Notes: generated by a model from the letters alone, not told the origin. Positions 8,534 through 18,576 are shown, counted from the first letter of the stretch. The stretch is DNA of 64,000 nt from Oscillatoriales cyanobacterium CG2_30_40_61 (GCA_001873365.1 MNYZ01000012.1:26243-90242), one strand, 5' to 3'. Translations and numbers: made by a program.

Positions 8534-9295
8534 ATGATACAGTCTTCCCCGATTCCGACCGATTCTAACCGACCGTTTTTAACCTGGCAACGGATTACCG
8601 ACTGGGCCCAGGAACATTATCGTTGTCGTAGTTTCACTAAAGATGAACGGATTCCAGCCCGTCCTGGGTTACTGTATTTAGTGCAACGAGGGGCTGTCCG
8701 GTTAGTGGGTAGCGCTGAACTCCAATATGCCGAGAGCAGACCCAAATCCAGACCGCGTAATCGCAATTTAGACGAGGCTTTTCTGGGTTTTGTAGGTGCG
8801 GGTCAACCCTTTGAATTAATTGCCCAGTCGCCTTTTAGCTTGCAAGCCTATAGTCACGCCGATGATACAACGGTTTTATGGATGTATTGGCATGACTTGG
8901 ATAACTGGCCCCATTTTCGTCGGGAAGTCCTCGATGCCTTTCGGTATCAGCATCAACGGAAATTACTGTGGTTAAGTACATTGGGTCAACGACGTACCAT
9001 TGACCGACTGCTGGGATTTTTAACCTTACTGATTGAAGAATACGGCGAGTATTATACCAGTGGTGATGGGGAGGATGGCTTTAAGGGTTACCGTCTCCCT
9101 TGGTCATTAACTCATTCTCAAATTGGCAGTGCGATCGGGACTACACGGGTCACTGTCACCCGGTTGATGGGGAAACTCCGTCAACAGAACCTGATTTATA
9201 CTCAGGATGATAACTTCATCTGTATCCCCGTTGACCCGGAAACCGACGATCCAACCTCTGATTTAACAGCAGAATCAGGTTTTGAGGAAGAATAA
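8534..9295 (+). CDS. Crp/Fnr-family transcriptional regulator
   Basis: 253 residues. The N-terminal half is a cNMP-binding-like beta barrel (LLYLVQRGAVRLVGSAE, FLGFVGAGQPFELI) with an unusual insert of basic residues (ESRPKSRPRNRNLDE). The dimerisation helix follows (FRREVLDAFRYQHQRKLLWL), then a winged helix-turn-helix (LTHSQIGSAIGTTRVTVTRL, recognition helix TRVTVTRLMGKL). The canonical cAMP-binding phosphate cassette is not evident, so the effector is unknown. The C terminus is acidic. It is divergent from the ArgRS-like gene with a 258-bp intergenic region that probably holds both promoters. Not NtcA by sequence. Confidence 0.85.
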   Translation: MIQSSPIPTDSNRPFLTWQRITDWAQEHYRCRSFTKDERIPARPGLLYLVQRGAVRLVGSAELQYAESRPKSRPRNRNLDEAFLGFVGAGQPFELIAQSPFSLQAYSHADDTTVLWMYWHDLDNWPHFRREVLDAFRYQHQRKLLWLSTLGQRRTIDRLLGFLTLLIEEYGEYYTSGDGEDGFKGYRLPWSLTHSQIGSAIGTTRVTVTRLMGKLRQQNLIYTQDDNFICIPVDPETDDPTSDLTAESGFEEE

Positions 9296-9296
9296 T

Positions 9297-9412
9297 CATC
9301 AGTTATCAGTCATCAGTCATCAGTCATCAGTCATCAGTTAACAGTTAACAGTTAACAGTTAACAGTTAACAGTTAACAGTTAACAGTTAACAGTTAACAG
9401 TTAACAGTTATA
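9297..9412. repeat. Heptamer tandem repeats (STRR-like), about 16 units
   Basis: Units of 7 bp: first CAGTCAT copies and then about ten GTTAACA copies in an uninterrupted run. Arrays of the same heptamers, in both orientations, are at 9580-9650, 14019-14060, 14105-14150 and 58488-58540. Short tandemly repeated repetitive sequences of this type are known from filamentous cyanobacteria. No spacers, so not CRISPR. Confidence 0.85.
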
Positions 9413-9629
9413 GCGCTACGCGCTATGGTTAGGACATTTCTGAATCCTGAAACCCTTTCACTCCTTACTGTTCCCTGTTCCCTGTTCCCAGATCCGGTGT
9501 TCCCTGTTCCCGCTCATCGTAGCGCTATAGCAGTTAGTAGTTATCAGTTTTTAGCCCACGACTATTGACAATGAACTCTTTACTGATGACTCTTACACTG
9601 ATAACTCTTACACTGATAACTGATGACTG
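9413..9629. other. Repeat-rich intergenic DNA
   Basis: No gene seen. Contains the palindrome TAGCGCTACGCGCTA (9413-9427) echoed by CGTAGCGCTATAG near 9519, several CCCTGTT units (9475-9510), and from about 9580 a second heptamer array that runs into the 3' end of hmpF. Confidence 0.6.
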
Positions 9630-11369
9630 TTAACTGATAACTGATAAAACTTGCCGTAACTGTTCCGTTGTCTGGGTTTGGTTTTGGGAAATTTCGAGCA
9701 ACTGATTTAATTCAGTTGTGGTTTGTTCTAACTGTTGGCGAACTTGATTCCAAGAATCTTGAACCGGTTGTAACATTTCCTGATATAAACTGATCCGGCC
9801 CCAAAGTTCGGCTACCATTCGTTGCTGTTCGATCCAAGATTGTTCGGTCGTTTCTAACTGTTGGCGGGTTTGTTCGGTGGTGCTGGTGCGACTATTAAGA
9901 TCGGTTTGCCGTTGTTCAAAGCTAGAACTCAATTGTTGAAGTTCGGTTTCTAAGGTTTGGAGTTGTTGTTTTTGTTCCTGTTGTTGGGTTTCCAAAGTGG
10001 CAATCACCAATTTTAAATCAACAGCCCCTCCATGGTTTACGGGGGTTATCCCTTGGCGACGGAGTAAAACCGCCTGATATTGGGTTTTATGTTCCTCCCG
10101 TTCTTTGAGGGTACGCCGCTGACCAACTAAGGTTTCATTCAGCATTTGATAGGCGTCTTGTTCATCGGTTAATTCGGTTTGTAAATCTTCCCGTTCAGAA
10201 TCACTAACGGTTTTGAGTTTTTCCTGAATTTTCCCAATATCTTCGAGCTTGTATTTGAGTTCCTCCTCCTGTTCTCCCACCATCCGAAACCAGCGATCCC
10301 ACTCCTTTTCCAGTTGTTTGACTTCGGTTTGTAATTGTTCCAAGGACATCGCTTCTAAGGCTTGGACATCTACCTTGACACTAACAGCAACCGGATCACT
10401 TTCAGATTGACGGGAGGCTAAATCCTGTAACTGTTCTAATAGGGTTTGACGGTTTTGGATCAGGGTTTTTAAGGTTTGGGCATAGTCCTGTTTAGTTTGA
10501 AGTAACTGTTGTTCACAGGCTAACTCCGCCCGGTTTTGGATTAAGGTATCCTGGGCCTGTTGCCATTGCTGCCATTGCTGTTCAATCTCTGTGGTCTTAG
10601 TATCTACGGTTTGTTGAAGTTGTTCCGCTTCTAAACGTTGTGACCGTAACCGTTGGCGATGTTGTTCTAGCCCATTCAGAGCAATGGCTACCTGTTCCCG
10701 GGACTGATCAAGTTGTGTTTGTAGGGGTGAGATCGAAATCGGGTTAGATAGTTGATTCAGTAAATTACCGAGGAGTTCTGACTGTTCCTTATTTAAGGAA
10801 GGAGACGACTGCAAGGCGGCTTGTTGTTCTTCAAGCTGTTGTCGTTGCTGTTGTAATGCGGCCCTAGTGGTTTGAATATCTTGACGGGCTTGATCAATTT
10901 CAGAACGCAGACGGTTACTTTCATCCTTAGAGCGATCAATTTCTTGACGCTGCTGTTCTAGTCGCTCTAATTCTCCCTCCAGTTGTTCCATTTGTTCCCG
11001 TCGGGCTTCCATTTCCATTTCCCGACGATTTAATTCCTGACTTTGGTAAGTCAAGGACTCTTTCCACTGTTCAATTTCTTCCTGTTGGGTTTTGAATTTT
11101 TCTTGCAACCGAGAAAAATCTTGGAGAATTCCCACCAGTTGGCGTGCAGCTTCTTGAATGCGCTGTACCTGTTTACCCGTATTCAGATCGACTAAAACTA
11201 AAGTTCCATCCTTGAAATTATTTGCATCTTCAGCCAGGACGACCTCATCCCCGGATACAGCACTCCAATTGTTTTCACCTCGCTGACAAGCCAATAGCTT
11301 CAGTTCTGTCCTCCCGCCACCCAGACCAAATTTGTTACTCTGCTTTTGTACTTCCGCTAAATAGAGCAT
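9630..11369 (-). CDS. hmpF: HmpF-like pilus motility/taxis protein, long coiled coil
   Basis: 579 residues. The first about 65 are a compact domain (MLYLAEVQKQSNKFGLGGG, LVLVDLNTGKQVQRIQEAAR) typical of HmpF; the rest is almost entirely coiled coil rich in Q, E, L and R (REMEMEARREQMEQLEGELE). In Nostoc, HmpF localises dynamically to the leading cell pole and activates type IV pili for gliding of hormogonia (known). Gliding is expected of an oscillatorian filament. The gene is alone, without hmp chemotaxis genes beside it. The last residues (VLSVIS) and stop are encoded by the heptamer repeat array, so the C terminus has been reshaped by the repeat. Confidence 0.75.
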   Translation of the reverse strand: MLYLAEVQKQSNKFGLGGGRTELKLLACQRGENNWSAVSGDEVVLAEDANNFKDGTLVLVDLNTGKQVQRIQEAARQLVGILQDFSRLQEKFKTQQEEIEQWKESLTYQSQELNRREMEMEARREQMEQLEGELERLEQQRQEIDRSKDESNRLRSEIDQARQDIQTTRAALQQQRQQLEEQQAALQSSPSLNKEQSELLGNLLNQLSNPISISPLQTQLDQSREQVAIALNGLEQHRQRLRSQRLEAEQLQQTVDTKTTEIEQQWQQWQQAQDTLIQNRAELACEQQLLQTKQDYAQTLKTLIQNRQTLLEQLQDLASRQSESDPVAVSVKVDVQALEAMSLEQLQTEVKQLEKEWDRWFRMVGEQEEELKYKLEDIGKIQEKLKTVSDSEREDLQTELTDEQDAYQMLNETLVGQRRTLKEREEHKTQYQAVLLRRQGITPVNHGGAVDLKLVIATLETQQQEQKQQLQTLETELQQLSSSFEQRQTDLNSRTSTTEQTRQQLETTEQSWIEQQRMVAELWGRISLYQEMLQPVQDSWNQVRQQLEQTTTELNQLLEISQNQTQTTEQLRQVLSVIS

Positions 11370-11468
11370 CGGCCCTTTATCCTCTTGAGGTGTTCAAGCA
11401 TGATTTTGATTTACCTGTCCTAATCATAAAACCTTCTGGGAGTAGCAGTTAACAGTTTATATTTTGTC

Positions 11469-12224
11469 CTATTCTACAGGCTCAATTCCAGCAGCGCGCA
11501 GTTGGGCTACTAATCTCTCGGCCCGTTGATATTCCTGCTCGGCCCGTTGCCGTTCCTGCTCGGCCCGTTGCCGTTCCTGTTCAACCTTTTCTGTACCCCA
11601 CCATAGCAAATTACCCTGTTCATCCCACCAGCGCAACCAATGGCCCTGACGGTTTTCCCGAGTTCCTTGCCAGGCTCCTAGAAAAAGCTGCATTTCCGGT
11701 ATCCAAAACCAGCCCTGCTCATTGGCCGATTCCAGTTTATACCGTTGGGTATCACCAAAACGATATAATTCTAAGCTCCCTGAGTTGGGTTCAAAAATTC
11801 CGTAATTGGGAACTTGCAAAATCTGTTCATAGAAAAAGAATTTTCCGGGGGGATAGGTTTCTTTAACTGAATATTCTCCGCCATCGGTATCGGATAAAAA
11901 CTCTAATACCAAAGCCGGAATTTCCCCCTGGAGTTGCGGGGTATAACTGCGAACCACTTCCCCTCGACTCACGGAAATCTGGGGAATATAGGCCCAGTCG
12001 GGGGCTTTAACAGCCATTTTGCCATTGATAGTCGCACAAATACCGTAGTTCGTCGGTGTGAGGGCTGTTTCTGGTAGTTTTCCGGCCAGTTGCAAACTTT
12101 CGGTTAAGGCGGCGGCGAGGGCGGGTTGATTGATATTATCCACAGGGTCATCGGGTAGCACAAAATCATCTGGCAACTTTTCCCAAGTAATTGTGTAGGT
12201 GGGGGAGGTGGCTAACATGATCAT
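11469..12224 (-). CDS. Uma2-family (DUF820) putative endonuclease with coiled-coil tail
   Basis: 251 residues. PD-(D/E)XK-like Uma2 fold: the GICATINGKMAVKAPDWAYI segment (catalytic Asp of the family in APDWAYI) and LVLEFLSDTDGGEYSVKE carrying the conserved Glu. The usual SPG is replaced by SDT. The C terminus has near-identical QERQRAE units (about 3-4) forming a charged coiled coil. Uma2 proteins are very abundant in cyanobacteria; their targets are unknown. Tandem with another Uma2 gene upstream (45-bp gap). A start 2 codons downstream (MLATSP) is equally plausible. Confidence 0.82.
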   Translation of the reverse strand: MIMLATSPTYTITWEKLPDDFVLPDDPVDNINQPALAAALTESLQLAGKLPETALTPTNYGICATINGKMAVKAPDWAYIPQISVSRGEVVRSYTPQLQGEIPALVLEFLSDTDGGEYSVKETYPPGKFFFYEQILQVPNYGIFEPNSGSLELYRFGDTQRYKLESANEQGWFWIPEMQLFLGAWQGTRENRQGHWLRWWDEQGNLLWWGTEKVEQERQRAEQERQRAEQEYQRAERLVAQLRAAGIEPVE

Positions 12225-12268
12225 GCGGGTAAGACGAATTAATTTATATGATTATATCAATTATCTGC

Positions 12269-12889
12269 TTAACCTTCAACAGATGGCTCTGTATTGTCTT
12301 CAGGAAAAACAACATCTTCGTACAGCCAAGAAATAGGACAATGGAAATTAACGCTGGTTAAGTGAACTTCCAAATCTGTTTCGTTGGCAATAGTTTCTTC
12401 CAGGGAATAAGCAGTGAGTTCCCATTTTTCTTTCTCATTCAGTCGGTAACAATCCACACTCATTGTTTCTGCTTCAATCAGAACATATTCTTTTAAAGTA
12501 TCAATTCGACGATAATTCCTAAATTTTTTGCCCTGATCAATATGTTCTGTACCGGGTGACAATACTTCTACAATTAGACAAGGATGATAGACAAGCTGGC
12601 GAGCAGTTTGATCTCGACTATCACAAGTAACCATGACATCAGGATAGTGAAAGGGGCCATTTTCTGAAACTCCCACTTTAGCATCTGCCATGAAGACTTT
12701 ACATTTTTTCCCCCGTAGGTGATTTTTGAGCGCTGCGGCGAGGTTTAGGGCAATAGAGTTATGGGCAAGAGTTCCCCCGGTCATAGCCAAAACTTGCCCA
12801 TTAATATATTCATATTTCAGGGGTTGTTGTTGTTCCCATTTCAGGTACTCCTGGGGAGTCATCAATTGCCGCTGGGGATGAGCAATCAT
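12269..12889 (-). CDS. Uma2-family (DUF820) putative endonuclease
   Basis: 206 residues with the complete family pattern: MTPQEYLKWEQQQPLKYEYI near the N terminus, VFMADAKVGVSENGPFHYPD (conserved D of the PD motif), LIVEVLSPGTEHIDQGKKF (E plus SPGT), and EYVLIEAETMSVDCYR. Likely a restriction-endonuclease-fold protein; activity and substrate are not shown in this sequence. It may be cotranscribed with the following Uma2 gene. Confidence 0.87.
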   Translation of the reverse strand: MIAHPQRQLMTPQEYLKWEQQQPLKYEYINGQVLAMTGGTLAHNSIALNLAAALKNHLRGKKCKVFMADAKVGVSENGPFHYPDVMVTCDSRDQTARQLVYHPCLIVEVLSPGTEHIDQGKKFRNYRRIDTLKEYVLIEAETMSVDCYRLNEKEKWELTAYSLEETIANETDLEVHLTSVNFHCPISWLYEDVVFPEDNTEPSVEG

Positions 12890-13012
12890 TAGCTATTTAT
12901 CCTTTTAATGTAAAGTTTTATAGAAAAGATGCCCTTAAGCGCAACAACGGCGCAACAACGGTTTTAGGGGGATTAATTTATTATAATTTAGGTGGCTGAT
13001 GCCACCTGGGGT

Positions 13013-13885
13013 TTAGATATATTTTTTCAACAATAATTCTAACTGTTGTATGCGTTCTGAAGGAATTTGATTTAAGGGGGTTAAAACCGCATATTTTAAG
13101 GCAGAATGGGCTGCGGATTTCGGTAAATTATCTTTTAAACGACGCACGGTTTCTTGAATGACTTGTTGAGCATTGACCGCATTTTTATGGAGATTTTGAA
13201 TTACCATTTCAACGCTGACATGATCATGGTCTGGATGCCAACAATCATAATCGGTAACTAATGCTAAAGTTGTATAGGCAATTTCGGCTTCTCGGGCTAA
13301 TTTGGCTTCGGTTAAATTGGTCATCCCAATAATTGTTCCGCCCCAACTTCGATATAAATTAGATTCAGCTTTGGTAGAAAATGCTGGCCCTTCCATACAA
13401 ACATAAGTTCCCGATAAATGATAATCAATATCGGGTAAATTTAAACTAGCGATCGCTTCTCCTAATACTTTTGATAATTGCGGACAAAACGGATCACCAA
13501 AGGTAATATGAGCCACAGCACCATTACCAAAAAAAGTAGAAATTCGTTGATTAGTTCGATCAATAAATTGATCAGGAACCACTAAATCTAAGGGTTTAAA
13601 TTCTTCTTTCAGTGAACCCACCGCCGAAGCGGAAATAATATATTCTACTCCTAAACTTTTGAGAGCATAAATATTAGCTCGATAGGGTAATTCTGTCGGT
13701 AAAAATCTATGGTTTCGTCCATGTCGGGCCAGAAATGCCACGCGCATTCCTTCTAAAGTTCCTACTAAAATAGCATCGGAAGGTTGACCATAGGGAGTAT
13801 CAATATGAAGTTCCTCCACATCGGTAAATGCCTCCATCTTATACAACCCACTGCCCCCAATAATGCCAATTTTAACCTGAGTCAT
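13013..13885 (-). CDS. mtnP: S-methyl-5'-thioadenosine phosphorylase
   Basis: 290 residues, the length expected for the family. Cleaves methylthioadenosine with phosphate to adenine and methylthioribose-1-phosphate in methionine salvage. Motifs: [13 protein letters not shown] (phosphate-binding start), [20 protein letters not shown] (phosphate and purine contacts), [24 protein letters not shown], and [14 protein letters not shown]. The cytosolic trimer is typical. No other mtn gene lies in the window. The upstream region contains heptamer repeats. Confidence 0.95.
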   Translation of the reverse strand: MTQVKIGIIGGSGLYKMEAFTDVEELHIDTPYGQPSDAILVGTLEGMRVAFLARHGRNHRFLPTELPYRANIYALKSLGVEYIISASAVGSLKEEFKPLDLVVPDQFIDRTNQRISTFFGNGAVAHITFGDPFCPQLSKVLGEAIASLNLPDIDYHLSGTYVCMEGPAFSTKAESNLYRSWGGTIIGMTNLTEAKLAREAEIAYTTLALVTDYDCWHPDHDHVSVEMVIQNLHKNAVNAQQVIQETVRRLKDNLPKSAAHSALKYAVLTPLNQIPSERIQQLELLLKKYI

Positions 13886-14018
13886 TGTTTTTTCCTTGAT
13901 TAAGTTGTACTCAGATATTGTACCTAAAATTGTCCAGTATTGACTCAGGGAAGATATTAATTTTTTATTATTGGGATCATTCCCTTGTAAGATGTAACCT
14001 TGTTCGTTAAGCTATTAA

Positions 14019-14060
14019 TCAGTTATCAGTCATCAGTCATCAGTCATCAGTCATCAGTGA
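14019..14060. repeat. Heptamer repeats upstream of the GH10-like gene
   Basis: About six CAGTCAT/CAGTTAT units, with an inverted set (ACTGATAACTGAT) at about 14105-14150, in the 288-bp gap between the divergent mtnP and GH10-like genes. The array lies where the promoters should be. Confidence 0.75.
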
Positions 14061-14173
14061 AAGAAGTTAAATTAATACTTGACCTATCAATGATCACTGT
14101 TAACGATTTCATAACTGATAACTGATTACTATTTACTGATAACTGATACTGGTCATCTCCTTAAACAACAAAC

Positions 14174-15823
14174 ATGAATTGGAACTCTATTAAACCCCAG
14201 AATTATTTGGGGTATGGGCGAATTAAACGCTTGAAATCTTTAACCCGTTCACTTACAAGTCAAATTCAAAAAATTAGACTTGGAAAAATTACTAAATTTC
14301 AACGATATTTAGCCTTAAGTTTGTGTTGTATTTTCTTGGGAATAACCTTAATTCAATTTCCGGTTCTTTCTACTTCCGTTAATATCCCAACAGTCCGACA
14401 AGAACTATCGGAAAATTTATTATCCCAGGGGATAATTAATCCGACAAATTCCATTAGTCATCAACGAGAATTTAGGGGAGTTTGGGTAGCAACCGTTGCC
14501 AATATTGATTGGCCGTCTAAATCAAATTTATCAGTTGATCAACAAAAATTTGAACTAATTGCTATCCTAAATAAGATGCAAGAATTAAACTTAAATGCCT
14601 TAATTCTGCAAGTTCGTCCGAATGGAGATGCCTTATATAGTTCTAGTATAGAACCTTGGAGTGCTTGGTTAACTGGAACCCAAGGAACCCCTCCAAATCC
14701 CTATTATGATCCCCTACAATTTGCGATTGAAGAATCCCATAAACGCAATATTGAACTCCATGCTTGGTTTAATCCTTATCGGGCAAGATTAAGAGGAAAT
14801 GCGCCCTTTGCACCAAATCATATAGCGGCAAAATTCCCTCAATATGCCTATCAATATGGAGATTTAATGTGGATGGAACCGGGAGCAAAGGAAGTTCAAG
14901 ATCAAACCTATAATGTAATTATGGATGTGGTACAACGGTATGATCTTGATGGCGTTCATTTAGATGATTATTTCTATCCCTATCCTAAAGATGGCATTCC
15001 CTTTCCTGATAGTCAAACCTATAATTCCTATCGTGCCGCCGGAGGCAATTTAGGACTTGCCGATTGGCGGCGACAAAATGTTAATCTAATGATTAAACGC
15101 ATTCATGATGGCATTAAAGCGACTAAACCTTATGTTAAATTTGGGATTAGTCCCTTTGGCATTTATCGCCCTGGTGCTGCCCCTGGAACAGTTGGACTTG
15201 ATCAATATAATTCTCTCTACGCAGATGTTAAACTATGGGTAGAACAAGGGTGGATGGATTATTTATCACCTCAACTGTATTGGAAAATTGATCCCCCTCA
15301 ACAAAGTTATCCCGTCCTGTTAAATTGGTGGTTACAAAATAATCCTCAAAGACGTCATATTTATGCAGGAAATGCCCTATATCGAATTGAGAATGAATGG
15401 TCTATTTCTGAAATACAAAGACAAGTGGCAATTTCTCGACAAACCGCCCCTCAATTATCTTTAGGAAATATCTTTTTTAGTATGAAGATATTCCGAGATA
15501 ATCGTCAGGGGGTGAATGAAATTTTCAAAAGTGCAGTTTATCCCACTCCTGCGTTAGTTCCGATTATGCCTTGGTTGGATAATCAACCCCCGGAATCTCC
15601 TAGCCAAATTGAAACTAATTCTGGTCTAATTTCTTGGATGCCTGCTAATACTAATGATATCCGTTCTTGGGCAATTTATCAACAATTTTCCCCGGGTTGG
15701 CAGTTAGTTAAAGTAGTAAATAAAGATACTACTTCTGTTCGTGTTAACCCCGGAACTTATGCGGTTCGGGCGGTGGATAGAATGGGGAATGAAAGCGTTG
15801 AACAGGTGGTTTCTGTGTCTTAA
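14174..15823 (+). CDS. Glycoside hydrolase family 10-like (GHL10) protein, exported
   Basis: 549 residues. An N-terminal basic stretch and a membrane segment (LALSLCCIFLGITLIQFPVL) indicate a signal anchor. The GHL10 domain (about 100-430) begins FRGVWVATVANIDWPSK, contains NALILQVRPNGDALY, ELHAWFNPYRARL, and the acidic site LDGVHLDDYFYPYP. The tail (about 440-549) looks like an Ig/FNIII-like domain (TNDIRSWAIYQQ...GTYAVRAVDRMGN). Homologues (YngK, DUF187) are putative cell-envelope glycosidases, some of which deglycosylate denuded peptidoglycan. The substrate is inference. Confidence 0.9.
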   Translation: MNWNSIKPQNYLGYGRIKRLKSLTRSLTSQIQKIRLGKITKFQRYLALSLCCIFLGITLIQFPVLSTSVNIPTVRQELSENLLSQGIINPTNSISHQREFRGVWVATVANIDWPSKSNLSVDQQKFELIAILNKMQELNLNALILQVRPNGDALYSSSIEPWSAWLTGTQGTPPNPYYDPLQFAIEESHKRNIELHAWFNPYRARLRGNAPFAPNHIAAKFPQYAYQYGDLMWMEPGAKEVQDQTYNVIMDVVQRYDLDGVHLDDYFYPYPKDGIPFPDSQTYNSYRAAGGNLGLADWRRQNVNLMIKRIHDGIKATKPYVKFGISPFGIYRPGAAPGTVGLDQYNSLYADVKLWVEQGWMDYLSPQLYWKIDPPQQSYPVLLNWWLQNNPQRRHIYAGNALYRIENEWSISEIQRQVAISRQTAPQLSLGNIFFSMKIFRDNRQGVNEIFKSAVYPTPALVPIMPWLDNQPPESPSQIETNSGLISWMPANTNDIRSWAIYQQFSPGWQLVKVVNKDTTSVRVNPGTYAVRAVDRMGNESVEQVVSVS

Positions 15824-15833
15824 AATTAGATCC

Positions 15834-15945
15834 CCCCTAACCCCCCTTAACAAAGGGGGAAACGATCCCCCCTAACCCCCCTTAACAAGGAGGTAGGAGG
15901 GATCAAAGTCCCCCTTGGGAAGGGGGATTTAGGGGGATCGAGCAA
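15834..15945. repeat. C-rich direct and inverted repeat between convergent genes
   Basis: Two copies of GATCCCCCCTAACCCCCCTT followed by an inverted GGGGGATTTAGGGGGATC. Can form strong hairpins and probably stops transcription from both sides. A related sequence (AGTTAGGGGGGATCAC) is at about 60438. A common dispersed repeat in filamentous cyanobacteria. Confidence 0.65.
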
Positions 15946-15970
15946 ACGGATGTAATCACCAGTTTTCGAC

Positions 15971-18241
15971 TTATTTACTATTAATCCGACGCAAGGTTAA
16001 GACATCGCTGATGTTTTTGATTTGGGCGCAAGTGCGTTCAAATTGTTCGCGATCGCAAATTTCAATTCCCAACTCAATTAACGCCGGAGCATCGGGAAAA
16101 GTCTTCACTTGAGCACTACAAACGTTAATATTATTATCTTTCAAACGGGATAAAATATCATTCAAAACCCCGACTCGATCCAAGACTTCAATACAAATAT
16201 TCACCCCATAGGTTTGAGGACGTCCCCCAGGTTGATAATTCGGATTCCAACTCAAAGGAACGAATCTTTCTCCCTCCACCGTTATAGTATTAGAACATCC
16301 TTGTTGATGAATGGAAATGCCTTTTGTGCGGGTAACAATTCCAATAATCGGTTCCCCTGGAATCGGATTACAACACCCCGCAATATGATAGAGTAACCCT
16401 TCAACTCCCATAATCGGAGAATTACTTGGGGAAGAAGACGGAAGTTGAGAATAGGTAGGTAGGTTAGGAACTTGTAAAGAAGTGGTCGTGAATTCTTGAG
16501 AAACAGCTTGAATTTGACTCTGGGATTTCAACACATCCCGCAAACGATTCACCACTAAATTTAAAGTGATTTCCCCATAACCTAATGCCGCTAATAAATC
16601 ATCAACATTATGATAGTTACAGCGCTTAGACACCGAGAGCATACGTTCAGATTTAAGTAGGGATTCAAAGCCATTTTTTCCCATTTCTTTCTCTAATAAT
16701 TCCCGTCCCCGGGCAATATTTTCATCTCGGTGCGATCGCTTATACCACTGACGAATCCGGTTTTTAGCGGTATTAGTTTTAACAAAATTTAACCAATCTA
16801 AACTAGGGCGAATATTTTTCTGGGTTAATATTTCCACAATATCGCCATTTTTTAGAGGAGTATCTAAGGTAACAATTCGCTCATTGACTTTTGCTCCTTT
16901 ACAATGATTCCCAACTTCACTATGAATTCGATAGGCAAAATCAACCGGGGTCGCCCCGTGAGTTAAAGCAATTACATCTCCCTCTGGAGTAAACACATAA
17001 ACATCATCAAACTCTAAATTACTTTTAACACTTTCCAGATATTCTGTAGCATCTTTTAAATCACTTTGCCACTCTAATAATTGCCGTAACCAAGTAAACT
17101 TATCATCCATTCCCGTGACTTCACCCAGATTGGAATTACCTTTTTCTTTATACTTCCAATGGGCGGCAATCCCATATTCAGCAATATGGTGCATTTCTAC
17201 GGTGCGGATTTGGATTTCAACGGATCTTCCCGTATTCCCAATTACCCCGGTATGTAAGGACTGATAGCGGTTAGGTTTAGGTAATCCAATATAATCTTTA
17301 AAACGACCCGGAATTGGGCGGAAAGCATCATGAACAATCGCTAACGTCCGATAACATTCTTCATTGGTTTCAACAATCACCCGTAAAGCGGCAATATCAT
17401 AAATTTCATGGAACTGTTTCTGTCTTTGGTTCATTTTTTTATAAATGCCATACAGATGTTTAGGACGTCCACTGACTTCATAACATTTAATTCCCGCTTT
17501 CTCTAGTCTGTCTCGTAAAACCTGAGCAAGTTGGGCTAATTTTTCTTCTCGAAATGCTCGGCGATCGGAAACTAATTCCTTAATATTTTTGTATGCTTCC
17601 GGTTCTAAATATTTGAAGGATAGATCTTCTAATTCCCATTTTAGCCGACCGATCCCTAAACGGTTAGCCAGGGGGGCAAAAATTTCGCGAGTTTCTAAGG
17701 CAATGCTACGCTGTTTATGTTCGGGTAAAAAGTCCAAAGTTCGCATATTATGGAGTCGGTCAGCGAGTTTAACTACAATTACCCGAATATCTTTCGCCAT
17801 GGCTAAAAACATTCGCCGGAAGTTCTCCGCCTGACGTTCTGTGGTGTTAGAAAAATTAAATTTAGAGAGTTTGGTGACGCCTTCGACTAAATGGCGAACT
17901 TCCGCCCCAAAATGCTGTTCTATTTCTTCCGGGGTGACTTCGGTATCTTCAATAATGTCATGGAGAAAACCCGCCGCCACCATCGCCGAATCCCCCCCTA
18001 AATAGCGCAATAAACCCGCTACGGCAATGGGATGATTAATATAGGGTTCTCCTGATTTGCGATACTGTCCTTGGTGCAATTGATAGGCAAATTCAAACGC
18101 CCGGACAATTAAATCGCCGTTTGTAGCAGGAGATGTATCAGATTTGACTAGATTTCCAGATATCTCCATACATTGTTGCAACCAATCGGGGATGCTACAA
18201 TCATAGGAAAAGTCTTTTTTGGAAAGGGTTTGAATATTCAT
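15971..18241 (-). CDS. Bifunctional (p)ppGpp synthetase/hydrolase (Rel/SpoT)
   Basis: 756 residues with the full RSH order: HD hydrolase (GEPYINHPIAVAGLL, AAGFLHDIIEDTEV), synthetase (SGRPKHLYGIYKKM, and PGRFKDYIGLPKPNRYQSLH containing the RFKD motif typical of bifunctional Rel enzymes), TGS (VYVFTPEGDVIALTHGATPV), a zinc-finger/helical region (HIAGCCNPIPGEPIIG) and a C-terminal ACT domain (VCIEVLDRVGVLNDILSRL-like; read INVCSAQVKTF). It controls the stringent response to nutrient and light limitation. It is the only RSH seen here. The 335-bp upstream region is long for a single promoter. Confidence 0.95.
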   Translation of the reverse strand: MNIQTLSKKDFSYDCSIPDWLQQCMEISGNLVKSDTSPATNGDLIVRAFEFAYQLHQGQYRKSGEPYINHPIAVAGLLRYLGGDSAMVAAGFLHDIIEDTEVTPEEIEQHFGAEVRHLVEGVTKLSKFNFSNTTERQAENFRRMFLAMAKDIRVIVVKLADRLHNMRTLDFLPEHKQRSIALETREIFAPLANRLGIGRLKWELEDLSFKYLEPEAYKNIKELVSDRRAFREEKLAQLAQVLRDRLEKAGIKCYEVSGRPKHLYGIYKKMNQRQKQFHEIYDIAALRVIVETNEECYRTLAIVHDAFRPIPGRFKDYIGLPKPNRYQSLHTGVIGNTGRSVEIQIRTVEMHHIAEYGIAAHWKYKEKGNSNLGEVTGMDDKFTWLRQLLEWQSDLKDATEYLESVKSNLEFDDVYVFTPEGDVIALTHGATPVDFAYRIHSEVGNHCKGAKVNERIVTLDTPLKNGDIVEILTQKNIRPSLDWLNFVKTNTAKNRIRQWYKRSHRDENIARGRELLEKEMGKNGFESLLKSERMLSVSKRCNYHNVDDLLAALGYGEITLNLVVNRLRDVLKSQSQIQAVSQEFTTTSLQVPNLPTYSQLPSSSPSNSPIMGVEGLLYHIAGCCNPIPGEPIIGIVTRTKGISIHQQGCSNTITVEGERFVPLSWNPNYQPGGRPQTYGVNICIEVLDRVGVLNDILSRLKDNNINVCSAQVKTFPDAPALIELGIEICDREQFERTCAQIKNISDVLTLRRINSK

Positions 18242-18576
18242 GACAGTTACACCTAAAGGGTAATAATACTGATAAAATCATCAGATAACTAAAAATTATG
18301 TGCTTTTTTATATCCGTACAAGGAATAAAAAGCCCCAAGCAGTGAAATACTGAAGTTTCACGGAATTGAATCGCACTTTATAGAAGAATAACACCTCTTA
18401 AGGTAAGCTTAATCTACCTCTTAATCCATTTTTACCGCAGAGGCTCAACCGCCAATCTCCCTTAACATCAGGATTTGGTCTATGGGGTAGCGGATCGGAT
18501 TTAGCTAAAAAGGGGCAAAAACCGGATCACAATACTTATCTATTATTTAATAATTGTAGACAAGTTTCTTGATAAT
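18242..18576. other. Intergenic region between divergent rel and patD-like genes
   Basis: 335 bp with no convincing ORF. It holds a small inverted repeat (GTGAAATactgaagTTTCAC, 18341-18360) and AT-rich DNA in which both promoters must lie. On the minus strand GGGGCTTTTTATT near 18335 looks like the tail of a terminator or a rel leader. Nothing firmer can be supported. Confidence 0.4.

Noticed and set aside
9297..9412. Possible CRISPR array
   Set aside because: Contiguous 7-bp units with no spacers; a heptamer tandem array.
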